This document shows, piece by piece, positions 23,537 through 36,299 of a stretch of 64,000 nt of DNA (the stretch's first letter is position 1; each line of letters starts with the position of its first letter). Source of the DNA: Rhyzopertha dominica (lineage: Eukaryota; Arthropoda; Insecta; Coleoptera; Bostrichidae); the NCBI GenBank assembly GCA_025024175.1, contig QCXZ01000045.1, forward strand, positions 4,032,649 through 4,096,648. Direction: 5' to 3'. The notes beneath the pieces were generated by a model. The model was given only the letters and a program-made list of their open reading frames with translations, ran no database searches and was not told the DNA's origin. The translations under genes were made by a program, and so were the position numbers.

Positions 23537-24520
23537 ATGAAGGGTCGTTATACTTCAACTTACCTCTTTTTCTTTATAAATTACATTTTGAATTCCTTAG
23601 AGGATTGCCTTGAGGCTGGCTGTATTTTTACTGACCTCGGCAAAGCTTTTGACCGATTTGACCTTGAGAGACTGCTATTAAAGCTTTGTATAACTGGCAT
23701 CAGTGATCCGTATTTGTCAGAACGCAAACAGTACGTGGTGATGGGAGATGTTAAGTCTGGTTAAATTACTGTTTCGGCTGGGGTTCCACAAAGCTCTTAT
23801 CTAGGTCTTAGGTCTAGGTATTATTTATTATATTTCTCAATGATGTAGTACGTGTACGCAAGCACTGTCAGATATTACTGTTTGCTGATGTCCTTAAAAT
23901 TTTTAGGAGTGTTTCAGTTAACAGTGAATGTGGTTTATGAAGATATAAGATTCCATTGTAAAGTGCTGTGAAGATAATCACAGATAAGATAATTAAATGT
24001 AGCTAAGTGTTCAGTCTTAAGATTTACCACTAACAATTATTTTGTTACAGATTACAAACTGCCAAACCTTGTTAAAGTTCGTGATTTGGTTGTTTGGTTC
24101 CCTTTTTATAATAGACGTATTGATAGAAATGAAAGTATTCAAAAAGAAGTTTGTAAGGTTTTTATGCTTTAAATTCAATATTTTGTATTCTAGAAATAAT
24201 TACGGTGCTATTTTAAGTCACTTTGATTTATCTTTGATAAAAAATCGTAGATGTGTGTTTGACTCTATGTTAATTTATAGGGTTCTGTCAGCCCAAATTG
24301 AATGTCCTCAGCTTCTGAATTTATTTAAACTACATGTTCCTGATCGCCGCGTCAGAAGCTCTTATTTTTTTAACATTACATTTCATTCCACGACATAATA
24401 TGGTATGAACGCACCTTATGATCGTATATCCCAGTTAACTTTGAGGTTTAATAACGATGCTTTTGCTGGTGTTTCAGCTGTAAGAATTCGACGCACTCTT
24501 GAAAACTGTTTCCAATGATG
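23537..24520 (+). pseudogene. LINE copy 3, jockey/CR1-type reverse transcriptase relic
   Basis: A third, more decayed RT copy on the same strand. Visible pieces: GCIFTDLGKAFDRFDLERLL (about 23607), VSAGVPQSSYLG (about 23772), a catalytic box region near 23880 too mutated to read as an intact xADD, a thumb remnant (NVAKCSVLRFTTNN), and an open 118-codon C-terminal frame (24042-24398) with IDRNESIQKEVCKVFMLKFN-like sequence followed by NYGAILSHFDLSLIKNRRC. The end reads VRIRRTLENCFQ and stops at about 24516. At least four frame changes are present. The intact C-terminus and lost 5' part are typical of LINE insertion. Confidence 0.85.
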
Positions 24521-24829
24521 TTTATTTATTTGTTTTATAATTTTGATAAATATACTTTTTGGTGGCATTTGTATATAAAAATTATACATCAAAACAAATA
24601 TAAAACTCTTAGTTTTGTATTTCGTTATTCTACAATTTTTGTTATACGTTGTGCGATGTGTGGTATTCTATATTGTATACCTTTTGTTTTGAATTTAATT
24701 TATTAATGCTAACTAGCTGACGTTGCGCTGCTAAAATTTAAATAAATTAGTTTGTTATCGTTTTCTAAACTTGTGAAAAGCCACTAAAGAATGGCATCTA
24801 GTTTTCTCTTCTAAAACTTTATTACAGGA

Positions 24830-25245
24830 AGAATCACTATCAACATGATGTTTTTTAATCTTGCTTAAATCGCATACACTGATGCTTTGACAATTTAACC
24901 TCAGAATCAACAATGGACCAAATAGTTTCGTATGGCATTACAGCACCTATTTTAGATTTTTGCGCCGATTTTCAGCTTTTGTTGTAAGGATGCTATTTTA
25001 GCTTTTTCTTGCCTTTGTTCCACTTTCAGACTTGCCAAACCAAGCTAGCCTGTTTCGATATGTCTTCTCAAAGCTTAAATTTGGACGACCCCGACTATTC
25101 GAAGGAATTGCTTCTTCCATTTCTTGCGTTTGAATCTCTTCCACAATTACATCTTCACAGTCTAGACATAAATTATTACGAACTAATCGGAATGCTTCAG
25201 CAAGAACCTATATCGTTTACGACCATATAGTGGCGGTTCGTCAGA
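24830..25245 (-). pseudogene. Possible decayed coding fragment with RGRP motif
   Basis: The minus strand contains EEIQTQEMEEAIPSNSRGRP then NLSFEKTYRNRLAWFGK across mixed frames, continuing as a lysine-rich, possibly coiled-coil stretch (VEQRQEKAKIASLQQKLKIG). This composition is more protein-like than its surroundings, but I do not recognise a family. It may be part of a transposon-encoded protein or an exon relic. Confidence 0.25.
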
Positions 25246-25249
25246 GGAG

Positions 25250-28200
25250 AAAAGGGCAAACCCTCTCCATTGATTGCTAGAAATTAAGTTTTAGTATCCA
25301 TTTTTATTTTACGAACATTCGAGTTAAATAAATAATCCATGTACCCCTTTTGTTAGGCCACCGCTAATGCAATGGAGCCCAACTTATCTTGTATTGATGA
25401 CCACTAAGACATGTGTAGTACCAAATCAATTTTAGGAAATAAAAATGTTATTTAGTTAACCATATTAGAGAATTCGAGTTGTTTATTTACAATGTGTGGT
25501 CTATACTTCGGTTTGAAAAGTGAAAAACATGAGAAATAATCATAATTTATCCAGTTTGTAATTGCTTTGTGATTTCATTGGAATTATCAATTTAAATATA
25601 ACCACTGAGAGGGCTATGCAATTATAAAGACAATTAATCCTCCATTACAATGTAAACATTCAGGTGCAGCGTGCAGCCTCCTCATACCAAAGGATCACCA
25701 GCTGCCACGGGACCATACTTATCTAGTCTTGAAAATATATTTATTGCTGGAAAAACAACTAGTATATTGACGTATCTTCAGCTTTACTTATCATTAGCTT
25801 CTCTTCCGTATTTGGAGATAAGGCATTTTACCATATATTCTAATTTAACAGAACACTATTATAGACGATAGACCTCGTCTTCAAACAATATTAAATTCAA
25901 TTAAACTTATATAAGAGCTACTTGTTTGAATGTGTTTTGCTTCATGTTTTTTTAACGATCGTTTCAACCTGTTACTGTAAAAGAGCATCAAAACTGTACT
26001 AGTATTCGTTCAGATAGTAGTTCAGTTAGTAGTTTAGGAGTATGTTCGTTAGGATAACTATAATTGTCAGTTGTCAAAGCTGTTATTCATCATTGACATA
26101 TTTTGTATGTAGAATGTGATAGAATAAACGTTAATGTTTAACGCGTTTAAGTATCTTTAAATATATAAAGTTTATTCAAGTAATCCAAGTTTAAATATAT
26201 TCTATAGACATTATATGAACGATGGCAAAATTGCATAAAAGGAAGAATACGTGGAGAAATAATGCAGAAATCATATATGCATGACAAGTTCCTCAAATCG
26301 AAGACATGCGCTCCACCTCTTGGTTGTTTTGTTCTCGGGGATGCGGAAGCGTTGATTTAGATCATTTTAGATTCAGACGATACATTTGAAATTGAAAAGT
26401 GCAATCCAACATAATAATGAGTCTTATTTACAATCCAAACGGATTTTAGTAGATTGATTTACGTGGCTTAGTTAAAAAGAGTATTACAAATTGAATAAGA
26501 GTAGTAAACTAGTGAAGAGCAGTTAGGTATTAGAAATTGCGTAGTGGAAATTGTTCGTGGTAACAATCGTAAAATCGAGGATCAGTGTTTAGAGAAACTC
26601 ATAGTGTTGCAAGTACAAAAGAATAAATATGTTTGTGATACACAGTACACATACAAAGATACGCATAATGCTTCCGCACACAATAAACTGTCCTTTTTTA
26701 TTGTGGTTAAATTATTTTTTGCATATAAGCACACACATCTTACACTGCTTTTATTCAGTGCAGTTTTTATTCCTTTTCTTATGGACGAATAATAAATATG
26801 TATAAATGCAGGTCAGGATTTTTTCTTTTAGTACTAGAGCAATTCACCACGCAACAATTTTTATTTGACTGTTTCTTTTAACGCTTAAAATGTTTTTGTT
26901 AACTTCCATAATGTTCACCAATACTTTCAAATACAACAACTGTCACCCTATTATTGCCACAGCCTGCACTACGTGGCGCTACTTGAGTACTTGCCTAGCT
27001 TATACTCAATGCAGTTAAATAAAAAAAATCGAATTTATGTTACTCCTCGTAGCGGTGGCAGTTTGTTAATAAGACCTGTAGAGCTGCAGCACTGGTTCTG
27101 CATTTAAAAAAAATAAATAGCTCTTATTGTTTGATATGCATAATGCCTTTTGATTTTATTACTTGCGTAGTTACGTGATAAATGTGAATTGTAAATCTAT
27201 ACATAACAATTCGACAACCGGTGCTTCAGCGGCTGTCTATTTATTACATCTATGATTACTTCTCGTTGGCCAACATGACGTAGGTCTGCCGTTGCCGTTG
27301 TCACCAGGGTGCATACGTCATCGACAGTGTGGAATAAGCATAGACAAATAAACCCGTGAGGGTTCCAGATTTTAGATTGACAAGTCTGCTTAAAAAGCAA
27401 ACGCATCAACTTAGTGGAGTGAATGTGTGTGGTGTTCTGTTTTATTTTCAACATTATTACTATTACTGTTATTATTATTATTACATTTATTTAATTTTGC
27501 AAGAATAATTTAAAAAATGAAATGAAAATTTGTCTTCCGTTTTTGTGTTTGTGTAGTATCATTGCAAAAATATAAATTGGTGCAAGTTTTTACGCTCGTT
27601 TTCAAATCGCAATGTGCTCCTGGATAGACCCCATGGCATTTCCAACAAACGAACAAAATTCGCCTACATCCTGACGCAGCTCCCCTACATCAAATAAAAC
27701 AGAAAACCGTGCGTCGTCCTGCTNATTACCTCGCCCTGACTGAATTCCTAATTTACGCGAATCAAGCAGATTCTGTAGGGGTTGAAACGCACGCTTCAGT
27801 CGACATGGTGACACGTGCCATTTATCTGCGTCACCGTAATGCTAAAACATACACACCGAAAAATTACAAGTGCGACGAGCTGTGGTGCGGGCAAATGTTT
27901 GCACGTTAACGACGGGTTATATTTTAATTAAAAGGTTGAGCTGGCAAAGCGAAGTCAACACTGTTACCCTGGAATTAGATAAACTGCTACTGCGTGGGTT
28001 TAAAATTATTTTGATGCACAACAAACTGAAGTTAAAGATTATGTATAATTCATATCACCGCATTCGTCAACGTAACTAATTACAGAATTAAAATCCCCAT
28101 ATTACATCAATATTGTTAATATTAATATTTTTACTGAAATAATTACCATTATTTACTCACTTGGTGAATTTCAGGTGCATGAAATTAAAAATGCAAACTC

Positions 28201-31145
28201 TTTCCCTGTAAAAGATGATAATATGGCTAGCGGTTAATATTAAACTAAGAAAAAGTCAATGATGGCTGCATATTTGTTACACCAGCAGGTTTGACGTGCA
28301 CACGTCTATCTTCAGTACGTGGTAGAGGAAGTAGTTAACTGAGCTAAAATGAATATGACAATCATTACAATTAATTTTATTTCAGTGGACTATTTTTTCG
28401 CTGGGTTTTTCCAATGGGCTCAAACGTCTGTGTACTTACCCACCGTAGCCAGCTACGTCGTAGCCTCCGCTAGATGACGATTGTTCCAAAATCACCCCCA
28501 AAGTGTAGTGTGACCACGTCAAAGGCTAAAAAGTTGGTGTCGATGCTCAACTTACAGAATAATAAGCACTAATCAGGGCAAAACTATTACTATACCTTAC
28601 ACCGGTTCAGACTTACTGCAAATATCAGTATGTCAATGTCAACAAATACTCTCAGAATCTTATCGTAAATTTATTAGGAATAAATGCCTTAAATTCCGAA
28701 GGTATAATGTGATAATTTTGAAATAATGTGAACGGAACATGCATGTCGAAACTGTCATGTATTCCAGTAACTCCTACTTTAAGCTTTTTAATAGCATGCG
28801 ATACATCATTGGAATGCTAATAATGTGCTATCTATACATACCCAACTCTCTTGTTCAAGCAAATGCTAAACTTTACAGAAGTAACGACTATGCCAGAGCT
28901 TCTACTCGCAAATTCAGTGAATTCCATCCGGATAACCTGACCATCAAAAATACTTGTGGAAAAATTTAGAGAGAGTGGATCGGCTGAGAATCGTAAATAT
29001 AAGTCGTTCCGAGTTGTTGCTGATAAAGGTACCCTTGTTGTTATTTTCAGCCACGTTGCTTTCATGGAAAATATGCAATCTGTTCAAAAAACATCGCAAG
29101 TCTCTGCAGTCAACATGTAATTAGTTTTTGAAACCCAACCAGCAGGACGTCAAAGAATTATTGTGTTTGAATGCCGGCAATTGACCACAGAGATCTTCAG
29201 AAATGTCAGGCAAACTTGAGTCGCATCTGTGTGATTGTGTGAAAGTTGATGAAAGCAATTTAAAAAATTTCACTCAATACTTTATATTTCGCTTCTACTA
29301 TGACGTGATGTATAGAGGATAAAAACAAGCTCAAAGTGTGAGTAAACAAATGCAGCATTAAACGCATACGTTCTGCTGGATGTTTTATATAATCACGGAG
29401 AGATTGAGAAACAAATTAAATATGTTGTATTTAATTGTTTGCAAGCCCCCTGTCTCCTACTTTTTACACGGGCATGAAGAAATCCATTTTGCAGAAAAGC
29501 TGTACCTACTCGCAATTAAACACCAGAATTGCAACTAAACCATGTCACCATCTCTGTCTTCCAAGGGTATGTATACTTAGATTCAAGGAAATGAATTCGT
29601 TACTAAGTATCACATTACTGCAATGGATCAAGTATTTTCTCAAGATTTTAGTTATAAGTCTGGAAAACAATACTTTTATTGTTAGATAACTTATAATCGA
29701 GTTCATTATCGCACTTGTTGCCATGCAATACTATCCTCAACTACTTTTATCTCCGTATCTCCTCTTCGTGCTCCGCCAAGTCACGATTGTGCCTTTGTCT
29801 GATACCCGTCTCGTGCAGTATTGCATGTACTCGATTAAGGCCATTAGCGACAATCTACAGACAGCTTTACCGCCTTTGTCCCTTTCACAGGGACCAACTG
29901 TTTCATATTTCTCCAATTAATGTGACATCAAAACTGTTTGAACACTTGCGTTGTCCTTTCTTGGACTCGAACGATAATTGTTCCACTAATGGAACATCGT
30001 ATCCGCTTAAAGCAGGAACGATGATAAAGGATAGTTTCCAGGTTCTACAGATGGTGATTTAGAGCTTCATGTTTAGGTAAATTTTACAGTAAAATTTACT
30101 GAGGAGGAGGTTGTTGAAAAGTTGTAAACTTTTACACATAATGGCAATTTTAAACAAAATGCGTTCAAAATTCTATCACCAACTTTGATTTTTTTAATGT
30201 AACATCCTATATATTATTACATATTTTGATTATCGAATAAATATTATACATATCACAACATATAAAATAGTCCTCCGCCGCGTCTGTCTGTCTGTATGTT
30301 CGCGATAAACTTAAAAACTACTGAATGTTTTTCATGCAGTTTTTACCAGTAGATAAAGTGATTCGTGAGGAAGGCTTAGGTATATAATTTGTCAAGGTTT
30401 TCGTGACCACTGTGTTTATGCTGCTACGTAGTAAATCGCAGTGGCCGAACATAACCTCTCTTTTCTGTTTATTGCGTCCTGTGCTGTGTATTTGCCAAAT
30501 AACTTCGAAAAACGCAAAATTGTGGAAATTATTAATTTTAACCATTGTTACAAATAAGCCGCCTACATATGTATATTTCACAAAAACTTATAAATAGTTA
30601 TGTACATCAAAGATAATATTTCAGTTTGTTATTAGAAATCAAATTGGTTAATTAATAATTTAAAATTAGCTAATATCTTACATAATGCAACATTCTTTTC
30701 TTCAAAAATTAAACATTAATATACAAATGTTCCAGTGGATGAAATATTATCTATTCTAAACGAACAGTTTTATAATAGTAGGTAATTTAGCAAATGAAAC
30801 AAACGAGGATTTATTAAAATTGCTTTGTGTATGTCTGGAACAAAGCACAATAATATATATAGTTAATTCAAGAATGCATACCTTTGCATACCTTTGCTGC
30901 CCATTTTTACTCATATGGCCAATTATGAATGTAATTACGTTATGAATAACTCAAATGACTACCGACATTATAGGTATTTAGGCAGATAATTAGAACAATA
31001 AAAATGTTTATTATATAACAACCTGAGTGCTAACAANTATAATATTTAGTTTGATTTGGAAATCGAAAATATATCTTTAGATGTATTATAATAACGAATT
31101 AAATGTAATAAAGAGGCAAAATTAACGGTATATCAAGATGATTTC
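25250..31145. other. Long stretch without recognisable gene
   Basis: I see no convincing gene. Open frames at 26544-26792, 27197-27454 (minus), 27602-27814 (minus), 28739-28969, 29435-30062 and 30318-30597 lack motifs and are probably chance. A weak candidate exon on the minus strand near 28425-28500 is discussed in the findings. Single N characters lie at about 27724 and 31037. Confidence 0.45.
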
Positions 31146-31149
31146 ACAC

Positions 31150-31738
31150 TATTCTATAATAATGCGCAGGTGCCCCATCTTGTTGGAAGCATAGATCTTG
31201 TCTTACTTGTAAATTTACACCTTGGAGAAGTACTGGTAAATGTTTCTTAAAGAATTTAGATAAGTACTGCCGTTTAAACTATCGCGAAAAAAATAAGGCC
31301 CAACAATTTGGTTCCCCAATATTCCGCACCAGACATTCGAGTATAGTTTGAAAATGTCCTTCTCGGACATGCATGTTGTGTTCCCGAAAAAAGTTACAAA
31401 AAGCGAGTCTTAGGATAATCTGTCTCCTTTGAGGCCTGAACCAATTGCAAGTGATACGGATGAAATTGATTGCCTTTAATTATTCGGTGTACTGAAGACA
31501 GACTAATACCGGTTGCTCTTGAGACTACCCTTTGACTAATATGAGGATTTTCGTCAATCATTTCCAATACTCTAATTTCATTGTCAGGGCCTGTTGCCGT
31601 TCTTTCTCTTGACTTTTTCAGTGGTGGCCAGTTTGTCCTTAAAGTTAATTTAATACTCTTGAAAATTGTATCGGCAGGAGCTCTTTTATTTGAAAACGTC
31701 TGTATAAACGGGCAGCAGCGGAAGCATTTTTCTTGCAT
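31150..31738 (-). pseudogene. Tc1/mariner-type transposase relic
   Basis: The minus strand encodes the N-terminal helix-turn-helix part of a DDE/D transposase: RTATGPDNEIRVLEMIDENP, then HISQRVVSRATGISLSSVHR (about 31500-31600). It then shifts frame to a region resembling the central part (CLVRNIGEPNCWALFFSR, about 31330) and a second catalytic block FQQDGAPAHY (about 31180). First and third catalytic aspartates are not visible. Terminal repeats were not found, so only the remains of a once complete element persist. The helix-turn-helix segment is the best-preserved part. Confidence 0.75.
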
Positions 31739-31739
31739 T

Positions 31740-33640
31740 CACCATAAATCAAAATCATATTTGTTTTTCATCATTTGAATACATTTTTACTTTTACATTG
31801 ATAGGAACCATAGCGCATAGCCGTCATGGATTCCCAATTTATTTTTAAAATAATTATATTATGTAAAATAACCACATTGGCTATGAGAATGTATTTTGGG
31901 TTGCATTTTTAATTTCGTCAGGATCATTCCTGAAACATTCTGTATACTCCCTACTTTTTACATCTCATTCTACAATCTTATGGGAGTTAAAATCAGCCAG
32001 TCGGCTCTTTTGCACTATAAGCTATATAGTAAAAAAATAATGGATTTTTCTTTAAGCTTTTATTCAAATCAGTGCGACTTGGAAGTAGTTTGAGATTTGA
32101 CTACGTTTTACCGTGATGTAATAAAATACTGAATTGGGGCACTTGCTTTGTAATTCTCGTTACTAGTACAACAGGAAATATCACGAAATAAATGATAACT
32201 AAAGGCATGTAAATTTTGTGTTTATTAGTTTACATAGCGGTTATAGTTATAACGCTGCTCAGTTACCGTCAAACACAGTGCGGTAGTAATTTATTCTGTC
32301 TAAACACGATTAAACCAGTTTATTAGAACCATCTTGCGAATAAATCTCTGTAGCTTCTTTATTTCTTTCGGGGCATTCCTAAATCAGCGGTGTAATTAGT
32401 ACAGTCCTCCATTTCCCGTAAAATCACACGTAAATCCTTCCCCAAGAAGACGTATAACAACAATTTTTAACAGACCGTCTTATTTTTTTCCTATCCTGCT
32501 TCTCGCCAACGACAGAGGAATTTCATTAGGAGGCGGCCTCGCCAGCGACCCCCAGCTAATTGCACAAAGGGCGCAATTTTTCAGGCGAAAAAACCTGAAG
32601 GTGAGTCGAATTAAATGGCCATTATAAATGCATCCTCATATTTCACCGGAGGCGTTCCCAGGGAAAATTACGTCTCTCGTTGATGCTGACGAATACCGTA
32701 TCATGCATAATGGATGTGCAGTTTTTGTTTCGTGAATGGAGCCGAAGTTAAATTCAGACGAATGTGGATGTAACAGCGCCACTCATGCGAGGAAAAACCC
32801 TAATATCCGTGTCTCGTTCACTAATTATACATTCGCAATTGTATAACGCGGTAGCTATTCATATGGGGGAATAGTGAGCTTGTTTACTCGTTTTAGGCGG
32901 CGGTTACACTGGATGCAGAATTCTACGATAATTTATATGTGCGGGTTCGTAAATTCGTTTCTACGGTATGTAGACAAAGTGATTATATCAGATACAAAGT
33001 TCTAGTATCTAGCTATTGAAAGAGGTTTCAGTTTTACAGGATTTCAAATCCGTTCACCGTTATACTCGTAAATTCTATGGAAAAGCTTTATTTCTTTATA
33101 TCATAATAAATATTCAAAAGATCTTTTACAGCTTGGCAATAAAAGTGGTCTATCATAGAAATTGGGCAACAAATTTTGCATCCAGTTAAGTGATATTTCT
33201 TGAATTCTGTGTCCGATTCTGTCTTGGAGCTAATTTCGTCCTTTCTTCTTTTTTACACTTGACTTTTAATGGGAAGTAAATATACAATTTCAGGTACAAT
33301 ATCACTAAGCATAAATAAGGAATATATTTATTCCCTATTTTAATTTCCAATAACATTTTTAGTTTATATATTTCAAGTAACAGAGTTATCTTGCTTCATT
33401 AGTTATTTCTATCCTAAGATTTACTGTTGTATTTATTCCCTTATTTTGAGTGTGTATATGGAAACGTGTGAAATGATTATGCTGAGATTTTGTACTTAAT
33501 ATAAAAATAAGAGCAGCTCTAAAAAAGAAAGAAAATCAAAACTAAAATTATTTTAATAAGTACGATCTACCCAAATAAAATATTGGCGTCCTTCTTGCAC
33601 TTCCGGTTATACCGAGAGTAGACACTAACTTAGTTAACCA
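31740..33640. other. Stretch without recognisable gene
   Basis: No coding region or repeat identified apart from the GC-balanced island listed below. Confidence 0.45.
32490..32880. promoter_or_regulatory. Candidate conserved non-coding island
   Basis: A block of complex, GC-balanced sequence without open frame or repeat structure. It contains homeodomain-like cores (CAGCTAATTGCAC, CTAATTATACATT) and a CCATTATAAATGC stretch. Candidate enhancer by composition only. Confidence 0.3.
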
Positions 33641-33831
33641 CAAACAAATGTTGTTTATTTTTAATACTTACTACAATGTCGACGTTCATATTCAAGAATA
33701 TTTAATTATGGGTATCTTGATTTTCTTCAATTCTAAGGGACAAAGGGGTCCCTCACTACTTAATCAACAGGATAATAAAAGCTTGCCTACACGAAAATAC
33801 TACAGTGCAGTGGTTCGGATAAACCATACTA

Positions 33832-33953
33832 ATGAAACAGAAAAACAGAGGCATGAAACAGGGATGTNCAATATCACCCCGTATTTTCACAATCGTTCTA
33901 GATGAAGCTCTCCAAAAAACCATAACTAACATGGAAAACCTTGGATTGAAGGT
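33832..33953 (+). pseudogene. LINE reverse transcriptase fragment, cut by a Penelope-like element
   Basis: A 40-codon plus-strand piece reads NRGMKQGC then ISPRIFTIVLDEALQKT, matching the GVRQGCPLSP-type RT block of a LINE family different from the jockey-like copies. It stops abruptly near 33953, where the minus-strand 3' tail of a Penelope-like element begins. Too short for clade assignment; an N sits within the motif. Confidence 0.55.
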
Positions 33954-34310
33954 TTCCGTGGTTGTTGTCGNTGACATGTTGTTTTCCGGGCTGGTTCCCA
34001 CGTTGGTTACTAGACCTTGACGTTTCGACACTCATGTCGGTGTCTTCCTCAGAAGTAGCTCTGAAACTGAAGTGTCCTAGTCCGCTCGGGTATTTATACT
34101 CGTCCGGGTCACTGACGCGTGGGCGTTGTTACGCATGACCGGCTTCCTTGTACAGTCTCGGCCAGAATCTCGCTTCCCTCGACAGCATTTGTGCTTCCTC
34201 GAATTTGATGATGTGGCCAGTCTCCATTCGTTGTTCTGCTACAGCCGGTCTCTGGTGTCCCTCATGTTCTTGATTCTCGTGCTGAATATTATAAGGAATT
34301 GAGCATATTT
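33954..34310 (-). mobile_element. Penelope-like element copy 2, 3' end with ribozyme-like core
   Basis: On the minus strand the C-terminal end of a GIY-YIG-containing PLE protein reads RPAVAEQRMETGHIIKFEEA then QMLSREARFWPRLYKEA, the segment after the nuclease core in these elements. The hammerhead-like core (34012-34055) follows on the same strand, then a short tail ending near 33954. The 5' part is absent, and what lies at 34310-34730 is not recognisable as nuclease or RT. Confidence 0.75.
34012..34055 (-). ncRNA. Hammerhead-ribozyme-like core, PLE copy 2
   Basis: On the minus strand: CTT, CTGAGGA (34046-34052 on plus as TCCTCAG), stem II GACAC/GTGTC, GAAA, palindromic ACGT, C, AAGG. CTT pairs with AAG as helix I, and the cleavage triplet would be GUC, the classical hammerhead site. 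It has the same one-base extra A before stem II as copy 1 although the stem sequences differ, so the fold rather than the sequence is shared. Confidence 0.6.
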
Positions 34311-35029
34311 TAATATAAAATTTTGCCCTTTACCATTTGCAAATGGATAGGGCGGGGAAAAAGAGCAAGTGCGCTCAAAAAACCCCAACGCAAGACATAC
34401 CGAAAGAATCTCGCAGGATTGTACCCACAACCGGTTCACCTGCGAAATTCCAAACGGTCGCCCGCAACCAAAAAGGTCAGGTCAATTGACATACCACAAA
34501 GGAACCATGACCGCGCCCGCCTAACCAAGTAGAGGATGGGCAGTCGACAGCCTGTGTCTTGGCGCGTTGGATTGCGCAGACTGGTACGCTTACTTGTGGC
34601 TGTGGCCGAAGCAAAGTTTGCAAGTTATGACGGGATCTATGAATAACCTTGAGTAACAGGCTTTTGGGAGAAGAAGGGCGCGCGAGCCATCTGTTATCGT
34701 AACTGCGTGTAAACGAGCAGGGCATCCTTAGATGTAGTGTTTCTTGCCAGTTCTTCGCCAGATCTTAACATACTTTCCTGAAAGTTTCTACTGTGTGTTC
34801 TGCTACTGGTCTGCAATCGTCATAGTGTAGGATCGTTGTTCATATATTATAAATTATAATTCTGATTATAAATTGTACCTTGAATAATAGAGCCAATGAT
34901 CAAATATTGTAAACTGATCCATTCCCTCGAATATTTAGTTACACAACTTTTCAATATTCAACTCAAACTATCCACTTTATTTAAAAAAATTTTATATGAA
35001 AAGCGCTTTCAGTTAATAAGATTATAGTA

Positions 35030-36290
35030 ACAATATCGGAATTTTTATATTTCTCATATCGTTGAACTGTTCAATTCCTCTAATTACATATGATCTTCCC
35101 GTTTGACCAATATAAATAGAATTACAACCGTTGCAAGAAAAACTATGTACCCAAGAATGATTCAAAACTGGAATTTTGTCGGTGACCGTGGAAAAGCCAA
35201 CACTTATCCCATGCGAGGAATACAATTTAGATAAACTAAGTGAGGCTGGACCAGCAAGCCTAAGAGGGTACCAAATTTTGGCTTTTTCAACAAGAATGGT
35301 GTTACAGGAAAACTTAAATTTTGTTTAATATCGTCCTTATTTCGAGTTTTATATTTATAACTGAGGTTGTTGACCATAAATGAATTCTTAATCTTAAATA
35401 CATAATAAACTGCTTCATTTATGTAAATTCCATACATTGTCTAAAGATTGAGCGACTTAAACGCTTCCTTAAATAAATATTTTCGATTTAATTGATATAT
35501 AGTCCGTACTGCTCTTTTTTGTATAGTGAACAAAAAAGAAGTAACTGTTCTGTTAAGAAGAGAATGAAATAAGGCCATTTTGTGTGTATAAGGGCGTACA
35601 AAAGTAATTAATAATATTGTAAAAATTTCAAAAGATAGATAAGGAGAAGATTAGTTACGTATAATTAATAAATCTAAAAATGGAATTTGATTATTAATTT
35701 CTATTTCACAGAATTTATACATGTTAGAAAATTATTTAACTCATTGCAATTTCCTGTAAAAAAGCATCAAATATCATCTACATAATGATACCAAAATTTA
35801 ATATGGAAAGAAAAGCAAATATTCTTAAAAATGTCTTGTTCTAGATTATTCACAAAAAGTTCTAAAAGTGAGCTAAGAGACGAACCCATAGCTAAACCTG
35901 CAATTTTATACGAAAATTTTGTTAGCGAAACAGAATAAAATTATTTTAGACAGATTTTGTTAAAGAAGCCAAATTATTCTTATTTAACACTGCAAAATTA
36001 CAATTTAAAAGCAGATTCTTTACTATTTTAAAGTCTTTTAGAAGAATTTAAGGAAATAAATTATTAGCATTGAAAGAGGCAAGGAACGAGTCTGAGGAAA
36101 TTTTGAAAATCTTAAGTTTATTGATCAAGTCTGGTGAATTTTTTAACAGCAAAATATTTTTAAAATTCAAAACTTCACGTAGAAACAAATTTTGTTCCTT
36201 AGCTGCATGTTTGCTGGTACTTTATAAACCTACCATATAATCTACACTAACTTGTTGATTGAAATTATTTTACTTCTATCATGCTTATGA
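35030..36290 (-). pseudogene. Penelope-like element copy 3, RT and GIY-YIG relic
   Basis: Minus-strand remains of a PLE polyprotein. RT parts in order: LLLKNSPDLINKLKIFKISS and NANNLFP (about 36050-36130), SYKIAGLAMGSSLSSLLELF (about 35850), and the catalytic box FWYHYVDD (YVDD complement at 35773-35784). The region after it is badly decayed. A nuclease fragment follows at 35040-35225: SFSCNGCNSIYIGQTGRSY, with the IYIGQTGR core of the GIY-YIG domain. Stops and frameshifts occur throughout. This copy keeps the polymerase signature lost from copies 1, 2 and 4. No terminal repeat was found. Confidence 0.82.
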
Positions 36291-36299
36291 GGTTTTCCT

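Noticed and set aside
29715..30062. 115-codon plus-strand open frame
   Set aside because: No recognisable domain; an overlapping frame of similar quality is also open, as expected by chance.
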